Shown piece after piece: positions 30,591 to 41,000 of a DNA stretch of 64,000 bases. The notes under the pieces were generated by a model. The model was not told the DNA's origin. It saw only the letters and a list, made by a program, of their open reading frames with translations, and did no database searches. This stretch comes from Antedon bifida. Taxonomy: Eukaryota > Echinodermata > Crinoidea > Comatulida > Antedonidae. Each line of letters opens with the position of its first letter. Position 1 is the first letter of the stretch. Position numbers and translations under genes: made by a program. Location of the stretch: the NCBI GenBank assembly GCA_963402885.1, contig OY727093.1, forward strand, positions 2,728,001-2,792,000, written 5' to 3'.

Positions 30591-31699
30591 GGCTCTTGCA
30601 AACTGCTTTGATGGTTTAAATTTTATGTTTAGCGCCCTCAATTTATTTTAATGTAAAAAAAAGGGAATTAATTCTCTTCGTTACGTGTTTAGAAGATAAT
30701 TAATTTTATCTCATCGTAGTTTGGTATGCCGTGCGTTTGTTATGCAAATGAGTGTGCACATGTGCTGTAGGAAAGACGGTATTGTTAGTCATTCGCGATC
30801 AACACACAACACTGTTCAATTTTTATTTTGTTAATCTTTTACATTAGAATTGTAATTCTACCGTTACACATTATAGTGTACTTTTAAATATCCGTTTCAT
30901 GCAAGATAATTGTATTGTAGGCCTACTAATATGTTGTGAATAAAAGTTTATGGTAGAATAAATAAATAAATAAATATGTTTTAAGCAGATCTTCGAAATT
31001 GAAGCATATATGAAGTCGAGTTATTTAAAACCCAACCTAAAATTCGCATCTGGATAGTTGAAATTTAACATTATAATTATCAAAGGTGATATGATAAATC
31101 TAATTGTTTTCTAAATTATAGAAATATTAAAATTAGTAAGTAGGCTTTTGTGTGCTAGCTCTGTTTATATTTCATAATTTTGTTTTGTTGAATTACCGTC
31201 ACGGCCGCGTGCATTGCATGTCTCACACTTGGGAAACAATTACCATTGTATGGCTGGTCCTGAAGACTTTTATATTTCGTTTCATAATTTCCGGGGACTC
31301 AGCTTTCATTCTTAGCTCTGCCCCAACCATGGTGAGCTTAACTGGAGACTTAATATTGAATTTCATATTTCAATAAATATTTTTTTCAAAATTGTCTTTG
31401 CTCAGCCCCAATCATGGTGGGGTAGTGAAGACTCTTACATATCATGTTTCAAAATACTATAGGTGTCATTTCTGGGGACCTTGTAGCTATTTTAAACAGA
31501 TTGGGAAGCCCTGCGTTGTTATGCAAATGAGTTTGTGCAGGTGTAATGGGGAAGATGGTATTGTTAGTCCTACGCGGTGAACACGCCACAAAATTAAATT
31601 TAAAAGATAAATTTTGATTTTGTTAATCTTTATTAGAAATTCTAATCACAAAAAGATACAATTTTCCGGGCGGGAATCTAGAAACTCCCCTCCTTTAGT

Positions 31700-31945
31700 T
31701 TAGTGATATAAAATAGAAATAAGCCACTGAATTTTATTTTCTTTCCGTATGTTAATACACACTGTGCACAAGTGGACCAAATTTGGAGCCAGGGGAGCAC
31801 AGTGATATAAAATAGAAATAAGTCACTGAATTTTAATATCTTTTCGTATTTTAATACACATTGCTCAAGTGGACACCAACTTGGAGCTTGTGGAGCACAG
31901 TGATATAAAATAGAAATAAGTCACTGAATTTTAATATCTTTTCGT
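31700..31945 (+). repeat. 98-bp repeats between units 1 and 2
   Basis: Three further copies of the subterminal repeat (TATAAAATAGAAATAAG near 31704, 31804, 31902), same orientation as the left group. Confidence 0.85.
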
Positions 31946-32214
31946 ATTAAGCATATTTGAATAGCTACCGGTATGGTACCATACATGTTCCACAATACAG
32001 TGTCACATATCTCTATTAAAAAAAAAAACAATATTAAAAAAAAATAAAAATATCCGTCGAGGTTTGAACCCCAGCCGATAGCACTCAAAACTGAGCATTA
32101 CCCGTTACGCCACCAAGTACATGACTGAAAAGCTGATAATAGTCTATTTATACGTGTATTACGTAATTGATCATTACGTCATAAATATCTTATTAACCTT
32201 TCTAAAACCAAATT

Positions 32215-32476
32215 GATCAGTTAGCTCAGTCGTCTGAGCGTCGTGTTAACAACACGTATGTCGTGGGTTCGATTCCCACGCTGGTCGGTGGAATAGAGTT
32301 AAGGCTATGCGAGCCACTGTGTTTGGGGTTCACAGATCATACGTCCCCCTTTCCACCACACATCATGAGGCGACAACATCAATGCATCTGGTGATGTGGT
32401 GGAAACGACCCCAAAAGGCTGTGGCAGGGCCTTAGTGCTGAGGCAGGGAGAGCACATTTACCATCTTTTTTTTTTT
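32215..32476 (+). ncRNA. tRNA-headed SINE / Pol III unit, copy 2
   Basis: Head 32215-32287 matches copy 1 across all 73 bases, and the tail with hairpin and 11-T end (32466-32476) is conserved. The near-identity reflects duplication of the whole 2-kb unit rather than two transpositions. Confidence 0.65.
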
Positions 32477-32717
32477 GGCTCTTGCAAACTGCTTTGATGG
32501 TTTAAATTTTATGTTTAGCGCCCTCAATTTATTTTAATGTAAAAAAAAGGGAATTAATTCTCTTCGTTACGTGTTTAGAAGAGAATTAATTTTATCTCAT
32601 CGTAGTTTGTATGCCGTGCGTTTGTTATGCAAATGAGTGTGCACATGTGCTGTAGGAAAGACGGTATTGTTAGTCATTCGCGATCAACACACAACACTGT
32701 TCAATTTTTATTTTGTT

Positions 32718-33347
32718 AAAGACCCCTTCCCTGCAATTTTGGACGTTTTTTGGAAAATAATACATATATATCACTTTAAAAACATTAAACCATGTCATTT
32801 CTTGTCTTAAATGTACGTTTTATGGTAAATTATGATAAAAAGTGAGAAACAATGCACTACCTAAGTAGCTCGCGGCGATCGACCTCTCATGGACGGTCTT
32901 AGGCCTAGCCTAGCTAGGCTTAGTTTTGTAGGCCTAGCTGGTAAACATCGGTAACGTACGAACATCGTACGCGAGCTATATACCTAGCCTGATGTTGTAT
33001 AGTTGCTGCATTAATTGTCTTTCTATTTTTGCCAGACTCCGTTGATACAAATTGGGGAAAACCCGGTATTTTCGCTGAAAAGTTAGGAGTCTTCCATTTG
33101 TTTTGGCCTCACGATCGATCGAAAAGTGGGCGAATTACAGGTGAAAAACAAAAATATCAATCCGCGCGCAATGCATTTTGGGATTTATAGCGGGCCGCTA
33201 TAATTATTAGAATCGACTTATTTTTCACATTTTTAACCGTTTAAAGACGAAAAAAGTTATCGCAATAGGACCATATAGTATTATTTTTACATTAAATATA
33301 GTTTGTGATCTTAAATTAGATCTAAAAAACGTAGGGAATGGGGCTTT
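32718..33347. mobile_element. 630-bp TIR element inside unit 2
   Basis: Ends AAAGACCCCTTCCCTGC and GTAGGGAATGGGGCTTT are imperfect inverted repeats (14 of 17). The uninterrupted sequence in unit 1 (TTTTGTTAATCTTTTACATT near 30833) is the matching empty site. The interior has AGGCCTAGC-type words and no ORF. Confidence 0.8.
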
Positions 33348-34389
33348 CTTTTACATTAGAATTGTAATTCTACCGTTACACATTATAGTGTACTTTTAAA
33401 TATCCGTTTCATGCAAGATATTGTATTGTAGGCCTACTAATATGTTGTGAATAAAAGTTTATGGTAGAATAAATAAATAAATATGTTTTAAGCAGATCTT
33501 CGAAATTTAAGCATAATTATGAAGTCGAGTTATTTAAAACCCAACCTAAAATTCGCATCTGGATAGTTGAAATTTAACATTATAATTATCAAAGGTGATA
33601 TGATAAATCTAATTGTTTTCTAAATTATAGAAATATTAAAATTAGTAAGTAGGCTTTTGTGTGCTAGCTCTGTTTGTATTTCATAATTTTGTTTTGTTGA
33701 ATTACCGTCACGGCCGCGTGCATTGCATGTCTCACACCGTTGGGAAACAATCACCATTGTATGGCTGGTCCTGAAGACTTTTATATTTCGTTTCATAATT
33801 TCCGGGGACTCAGCTTTCAGTCTTAGCTCTGCCCCAACCATGGTGAGCTTAACTGGAGACTTAATATTTAATTTCATATTTCAATAAATACTATTTTCAA
33901 AATTGTCTTTGCTCAGCCCCAATCATGGTGGGATAGTGAAGACTCTTATATATCATGTTTCAAAATACTATAGGTGTCATTTCTGGTGACCTTGTAGCTA
34001 TTTTAAACAGTTTGGTAAGCCCTGCGTTGTTATGCAAATGAGTTTGTCCAGGTGTAATAGGGAAGATGGTATTGTTAGTCCTACGCTGTGAACACGCCAC
34101 AAAATTAAATTTAAAAGATAAATTTTGATTTTTGTTAATGTTTATTAGAAATTCAAATCATGTAAAGATACAATTTTCCGGGCGGGAGTCTAGAAACTCC
34201 CCTCCTTTAGTTTACAAAAGTAATCTTGAAAAAACCCTATGTGGAAAAGAAGCCTATCCGTTGAAAAGAAGCCACCGTACCCAAGAGTACTAAAAAATTA
34301 GGAACATTCGGGGTGTTATGGTGTCTATTTAATGGAAAAATGAATGCCATATACTTTTGTTTATGATTTAAGGTCCACTTGCCTAGGCC

Positions 34390-35960
34390 CGACATTTTCA
34401 ACCCTCCAAATATCTCTCTTTCAAAAAAAAATAATATTAAAAAAAAAAAATATCCGTAGAGGTTCGAACTCCAGCTGATACCACTCAAAACTGAGCATTA
34501 CACGTTGCTCCACAAACTGAAACATAACTGAACAGCTGATAATTGTCTATTTATACGTGTATTATGTAATTCATTATTACATCATAAATATGCTATTAAC
34601 TTTGATAAAACCTAAATGATCAGTTAGCTCAGTCGCCTGAGCGTCGTGTTGACACGTATGTCGTGGGTTCGATTCCCACGCTGGTCGGTGGAATAGAGTT
34701 AAAGGTATGCGACCACTGTGTTCATAGAATTGTACGTCCCCCTTTCCACCACACATCTTGAGAAGGCACTAGCAATGCATCTGGTAATGATGTGGTGGAA
34801 ACGAACCCAAGGCTGCTGCAGGAGAGCACAATTTTTACTCTTTTTTGGATTTCGGTACATGTATTTGATCTCGTAAATTTTATGTTTAGCGGTTTCAATT
34901 TTAATGTAAAAAAGGAATTAATTATCTTCGTTACGCGTTACGTGTTGAAAAGAGAATGTATCCCTCATCATAGTTTGGTATGCCGTTCGTTGTTATACAA
35001 ATGAGTTTGTGCAGGTGTAGTGGGAAAGATGGTATTGTTAGTCATTCGCGGTTAACGCGCCCCACTGTTAAATTTTGATTTTGTTAATCAATGTTGCAAC
35101 ATTGGTAGCGAAATGTCCGATTCTTCATAGTAGTTGGTGTGTATGGCCGCACCGTCCCAGAATAAACATGTTTTAAACAGATAGTCTCCGATGGATTTTG
35201 CATAGGGTTAATGGAGAGTGAAATAAGATCAAATACAGAACATTTGCAAAGATACCGATTTCCAGACAAATTTCGAAGCTTAGACTAATTCCGCCGCCGG
35301 GCTAGGCCATAGGCATATACGAAGTCGAGTTTTTAAAGTAGAAAACTCCACCTAAAATGTTGAAGTCGCATCTGGATAGTTGAAATTTTAACATTATCAT
35401 AATTATCATAGGTGACTATGTATAGTAATAAGTATAAGTAAGTGCATTTCTGGGTTTCATTGCTCTGCTTCAACCATGGATGGGCTAGTACTGGAGACTT
35501 AATATTTAATTTTATATTTCAATGAATAGGTGCACTTTCCGGAAACAAGCTCATATATTGTCCTGGTGAGTCTTATATAGTTTGTTTTATTCAAATAATG
35601 TAACGTCATTTTTTCGGGCGGAAACCTACTGTATACAGCTCTTTTTTCAAATATGTCTTTGCTCAGCCCCAAGCATGGTGGGGTACTGAAGATTCTTATG
35701 TTTGAAAACATAATAGATGTCATTTTCGGGTACCTTGTAGCTCTATTTTAAACAGTTTGGTATGTGCGTGCGTTGTTATGCAAATGAGTCTGTGCAGGTG
35801 TATTATGGTAAAGATGGTATGTTAGTCATTCGCGGTCAACACGCCACACTGTTGAATTTTGATGCTGGTAATTATTTACATTAGAAGATTTTTCAAATCA
35901 TGTAAATAAAATATTTTCCGGGCGGGAAGTTTGCAGTTCCCCTCGTTTAGTTTGCAAAAG
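34390..35960 (+). repeat. Tandem unit 3 (diverged)
   Basis: Same order of parts as units 1 and 2 but clearly older: the minus-strand head and the SINE head are mutated, the first ATGCAAAT is ATACAAAT (34995), the second is intact (35778). It is followed by the GTGGAAAAGAAGCC segment that also precedes it. Confidence 0.75.
34618..34846 (+). pseudogene. tRNA-headed SINE, copy 3 (decayed)
   Basis: Head 34618-34687 is only 70 nt because three bases of the anticodon loop are gone. A and B boxes remain, and the tail hairpin (CCACCACACATC with GATGTGGTGG) is kept, ending in six T. Confidence 0.6.
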
Positions 35961-36184
35961 TAATCTCGAAATAAACTCCATGTGGAAAAGAAGCCCACCC
36001 AAGAGTACTAAAAATGAAGGAGCACATGGGCTTCTTTTCGAGGTTTTATGGCCGTCTATTTAATGGAAAATGCCATGCAAGTTTGTTTCTGATTTAAAAA
36101 AAGTTCCACTTGACATTTACAATCCTCAAAATATCTCTCTTTCAAAATAAAAGAAAAACAATATTCATTATTTTCCATTAAAAA

Positions 36185-36365
36185 AAATCCACTGGCGCAG
36201 AATTGGGTCCACTTGAGCACAGTGTATTAACATACGAAAAGATTGAAACTTGAGTGACTTTATTTCTATTTTATAACACTGCTCCTCTGGGGCCAAAGTG
36301 GGTCCACTTGAGCACAGTGTTTTATACGAGAAGATATTAAAATTTAGTGACTTTATTTCTATTTT
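36185..36365 (-). repeat. 98-bp subterminal repeats, inverted right group
   Basis: GGGTCCACTTGAGCACAGTG and TTATTTCTATTTTAT occur twice in the orientation opposite to the left group; a third part is at 37173-37240 next to the right TIR. Confidence 0.85.
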
Positions 36366-36539
36366 ATTTTTTTATTAAACCTTATTTTGTGAGAGTGACC
36401 CTAAACAGCATATGCAGACAGTCAAAAACATATATGAAAAAACGGATGAACTATGTTCAAAAAATTTAAATATATAATATAGGCCTATGTACTTAAATAC
36501 AAAAATATAGCCTACAATACTATACAAAACGTTGAGTTT

Positions 36540-37120
36540 TTTCTTTTGGGATTAAATATTTTTTTAGAGCAGACTTATTTATTGTTACCGCATTTCTTAG
36601 TTTGGTGGGTAGCAGGTTCAGGTATGTTGTGCTCTATAGATGATGAAGCTGTTCTTAAAAGTTTCAGTTTTAGGGAAAGGGACGACAAATTTCCTCTCAC
36701 TTACACTTCGAGTACATCGATGATTTGGAATTCTGGCAAGACGCAGGGCAAGGTATTCCGGAGCAAGACCATTTACAGACCTGTAGGCAAGGCAGCCCAG
36801 TTGTAGAATGCGATGTTGGACTGTATGAAGATTTAAGGTGTTGTAAATGTTAGTTCGTGGTGTGAGAGGATGAGCTTTAAGGATAATGCGAAGTGCTCTA
36901 TTTTGAATGGTCTGTATTCGGTCAATATTCGATCTGATTCCCCAAACACTACATCAATAGACAATGTGTGGGAGGATTATAGTGTTATAGAGGAGTATGG
37001 ATGTGTGTTTATTAATGAAATGACCGAGCACGCGATGAGATGGAGATGGACAAGCCCAGTTTGGAACGGAGTTTATTTACATGAAAAGAAAAAGATAAAT
37101 TTGAATCAATGTGAATGCCA
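36540..37120 (-). mobile_element. LINE reverse transcriptase fragment
   Basis: Minus-strand translation gives LYNTIILPHIVY, CSVWGIRSNIDRIQTIQNRA, LRIILKAHPLTPRTNIYNTL, RSVNGLAPEYLALRL and, after a frameshift, LLPTKLRNAVTINKSALKKY, the order found at the C-terminal end of non-LTR RT ORFs. Stops and at least one frameshift make it a pseudogene. It sits just inside the right end of the composite element. Confidence 0.85.
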
Positions 37121-37199
37121 AGATGTTTCTGTTTGTCAGTTTGTGATATGGGTATATACGAAACGATATTAAAAGTAGTAACTTTTATTTCTATTTTTT

Positions 37200-37350
37200 T
37201 ATCACTGTGCTACCCTGGTGCTAAATTGGGTCCACTTGAGCAGTTACCGTAGTATTATTTCTATTATTGAAGTTAATAAAGGCATAAATGGCGCTCCGTA
37301 GAGAAGTAGAGAATGCTTCAGTCGTCAGAATGACGCTCTGAATATACCCC
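37200..37350 (-). repeat. Right terminal inverted repeat of the 7.8-kb element
   Basis: Inverted counterpart of 29573-29720: GCATAAATGGCGCTCCG, AGAAGTAGAGAATGC and CGCTCTGAATATACC in mirrored order. Confidence 0.8.
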
Positions 37351-38014
37351 TTATTGATCATGATTGAATTATTAAAATTATCAATACGTAACCTTTACAC
37401 CCGAGTTTAATAATCTCTATGACCACTCAGTCAGTTGGGAAACCCTTTAATTCCTTTTTTTGTTGGGACGGCAATTTTGTTTTGGCGAAAAATGTATTTT
37501 TAGACCAGTAAGAAAGAATAATTGATTACCATTATTTGGATGATATATGCCGTTCTATTTCATTGGAAGATTTTGGAAATATAATCATCTCATTTTCACT
37601 TTCCGTGAAATTAATAAAAAAAATATATAGTAAAAACGTATAGATAGGCTGCCTATTATGTGTTATCCACTTTTGTTTTAGAAGACATTTTCAAGCAGAG
37701 CGTGTACTGCAACATACAAATACAATGTTACCTAAACACTCTCCATAGATTTAGAAAATAATACAGACATTAAATTACATTACATTTGCCGTCTATAGGT
37801 ATTGATTATTTTTAAATGTAGTATTTGGATATTCAACCATGGATTAAATCCATGATTCAACTATATGTGGTGGTGGTACAATTTAATCTATATAAAGTGC
37901 GCCATCTATCAAAATGGTAATTATATTTTCGATGGATCGATCATCATCGACGAACGACAGAAAAAAATATCCGCTCGAGTTCTCACGAACAAACAAAGCG
38001 AATATGACTTGAGA

Positions 38015-41000
38015 ATGCTTGCTAGGCATCATGAAATTCACTCGTTTAAGGTGACAATTTTCCTAGTTTTTTTTGGTTCCACAATTATTTTTCAATAATG
38101 TATTATATAAGCAATAGTTTCTAGTCATTATAGTTGAGGATAGGCTGTTGTTTTGTTATTTAAATAGGAAAATATAGCTCGTTAAGTGGAACAAACTCTG
38201 CAGCAGACCCTGCCGTTTAGCGGCGGCAAGCCTAGCCTAGCTTAGTAGCTAGGCCCTAGTATTTCTATAATAATACTCTGTGAGGAGCGTTCGCGATCTG
38301 GACAATTCGGGTCAGAGGCCGAAACGAACAGATGTTGTGCTTGCCACCAAAATACTAAGTTTATGTTTTACTGAGAGTTAACTATTATTATATGTACTCT
38401 AGTCTATAAATGAATGATGATACTATAATGTGTAAAATAAAAGTCTAAAATTCATACCACCAAACAAGAAGGAAGTGACCAACTAACAAGAAGTCTAACT
38501 TAATTCATAATTGTTTAATTTATTAAATTATTTATGAATAATTAAACATTAAGAAACTATCTATTGCTGTACCTAAACAGACTACAACTACTGTTGGCCT
38601 GCAGTCTGCTTTTAGGCAGTAGGCCCACAACATTCATTGGCATTTATTTGATTTTGTGGCAGTTTGATCCAATTTGGTCATCACAGACAGAGAAAATAAC
38701 ATGCTCATTTGAACCTTTTTTGATTTGCACAACAAATGATATTATGCATTTATTTACATAAGTTAGGCCGAGATATTTTGATTTGAAAACTCCCTATTTA
38801 TTGTGGTGGTAAGCCATGTCTTTACAGTAATTTAGTTAATTTCAGAGGAAGTGACTATCGACACATCTGGCTGACTAGTTAATATTATTGATAAGGCCTA
38901 GGTGGCCTATGCAAATAATCTTTTTAATCAATGCAGGTAACCTATTAGTATCAGTGTACTGTACACAGTATAATACATATCTCGGCCAACTTTTTATGTT
39001 TATAACCAACTATAAGTTTGTTTGTTTAAATCTGAAAGCACCCTCTATTGACAGAATGCACTTTCATTTAATAACCATTAGTTTTGTTAGTACACACATT
39101 CATAAATTATTTAGATGTCAGATGTCATTTATAAAAATTGTCCTACAGTACATTTAGTTAATTCTAGACCAGGATGTTGTTTGCGGTCCGTCGTCATTCT
39201 CATGTTTAAATTAATAAATTTATTTTGTTCAAGGATTGTTTGTTATATTTTTATTAACAACTTATCACTCTAAATTTATTAATAGATGTTAATTCATCGT
39301 CATAAATACAATTCCTAGTAGATGTATTTACTAAGTATACCTGTAGAGACATATTTAGTTTAATGTCATCATGTTTAATGTGGATTAATCCAGTGATTTA
39401 TGGCATGTTTAATTACATTTAGCATCAACTAGAATTAAAAGACCTTTGGTAGTTTCCAATGAGCTGCCACATTATTAAATTAAAACTGAAATCTGTAGAG
39501 TATTGTATTGTTACTCACATTAACAAGCCTACAGCAGTTCAGATTTTATCAATACGTTCTACAGTATGATGTACAGTACTATAGAATGTGGTGTACAGTA
39601 AACCCACTTTGGTGTGTAGTATGAGGCTACCAAGTAGATAAAATCCTAATCTTGTATACATTATTTAATTGAACAAACCCTGTTTCTGTATGTTGGCCTA
39701 CCATGATTGAGAGTACTGTACATATGAAATAAGCCTTACCAGTGTACTACTACTACTACTACTACTACTACACAGTATCAAACCTGCTAAGGATACAGCA
39801 TGTACAGTACACTTTAGTCCTCAAGTATACTGTACTGTAAACTATAAGCCCACCTGTATGTAGGACATAATGCTGTACATTTTAGCCCTTGCATACTGTA
39901 CAATATAATGTACAGTAAGCCTACCATCTACTGTAAATGTGGGCCAGTCAATTTCATGTTTAAAATGCTGTGAAGGGCTGCTAACCGTACTGTACTATTA
40001 AATTAACTGCTACTATACAGTGAGTACAGAGTAATATAAAATTGAGTCCTTTCTTTCAAGAAGTTCCTATTCTTGTTCTTTACAGCTTCTTGCCGTTGAT
40101 AGTGATACAGAATTGAAAGACGCCACTGACAGAATACAGACAGCAGATATATCTTCATCACCAACCTCCCTGTTGAAGGTAAGAAAAGTTTCATTGAATA
40201 CATACAGTTTAATATTATATACTGTACCGACAGTAAGGGTCTTGTGTTGGATTTCACTTGTGCAACAGCAACAAAACATTAAAGCTTAAAAAAACACCAC
40301 CACACAAGGCATTAAACCCAATAAAATTATGAAATAAATATGATTTATTTTAATATAATAATGAATCAAAAAAATATAATATGGTAGGTAATTTTTATTC
40401 CATGTGATCATAGCAAACAAGGATAGTAACCAGCCACAATAACAATGGGATGGGAACAAGGATAACTGTACCTGTATATACTATCACAGGTTGACTTGAT
40501 GCTCCAGTGTTACTAATTTGCAAACCAAGATAAATGTTATGCCGTTTACAATTCCCAAGCCTCCACATTTTATTGAATAGGGATGTTATGTTGGATTAAA
40601 CATGCCTCGTAATATACTGTAGTAGGCTATGATGCTTATAAAGTTCAGCGACCTAGTTCCACATTGTCATGAACTACAAGTTAATTGATACTTAAATTAA
40701 AATAGATATTTAGAAGACTTTCTAGCCACTTTGCTATAATCAGGCTAAACGGTTATGGTGAACCAGAATGTAAACTACCTTCATATTGCATTCTTGTTGC
40801 TACAGTGTTTCTGAATTATACAGGTAGGCTTAACATAGTGTATACCTAATTTACAGTACACATATTTATTGTAATGTAGGATAATTATCATCAGGCACAA
40901 AGACAGCAAATGCATACGGTACAGTATATTGTGTAGGATACAATCCATAGGGTATTCAGAATTCATTGGATGCTTGCATCGGTAAGTTTGCGTCCATTCA

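Larger units (their letters stand above)
30061..31700 (+). repeat. Tandem unit 1
   Basis: Begins ATTAAGCATATTTGAATACC and ends near CGGGCGGGAATCTAGAAACT. In order it contains a minus-strand tRNA-like head, a plus-strand tRNA-headed SINE, two ATGCAAAT cassettes (30742, 31521) and a Pro/Cys-free non-coding remainder. Nearly identical to unit 2 apart from a 630-bp insertion there. Confidence 0.85.
31946..34215 (+). repeat. Tandem unit 2 (with nested insertion)
   Basis: Collinear and nearly identical with unit 1, with the same tRNA-like heads and ATGCAAAT cassettes (32627, 34032). A 630-bp element interrupts it at 32718-33347. Confidence 0.85.
29573..37350. mobile_element. 7.8-kb composite element with TIRs and tandem Pol III units
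   Basis: Outer arms about 29573-29720 and 37200-37350 are inverted repeats beginning GGTATATTCAGAGCG and sharing GCATTCTCTACTTCT, GGAGCGCCAT and ATGCCTTTATT. Inside come 98-bp subterminal repeats (left group and, inverted, right group), three large tandem units and a minus-strand LINE fragment. No transposase or other long ORF is present, so it would be non-autonomous. A long imperfect direct repeat (TTAATTATTAAAATATATCA near 29551; GAATTATTAAAATTATCA near 37365) lies outside the arms, but on the right it is about 12 bases off, so a target-site duplication is not established. Confidence 0.6.

Noticed and set aside
36546..37172. Plus-strand ORFs of 86 and 100 codons
   Set aside because: They are antisense to a clear LINE RT fragment on the minus strand.
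29551..37382. 20-bp imperfect direct repeat as the TSD of the 7.8-kb element
   Set aside because: On the right it is separated from the TIR by about 12 bases and the match is AT-rich and imperfect; I could not decide between TSD and chance.
37926..38010. ATG at about 37933 as the start of the unrecognised gene
   Set aside because: Its frame meets TGA before the donor at 38051 and is out of phase with exon 2; the ATG at 38015 or the longer open frame from 37865 fits.
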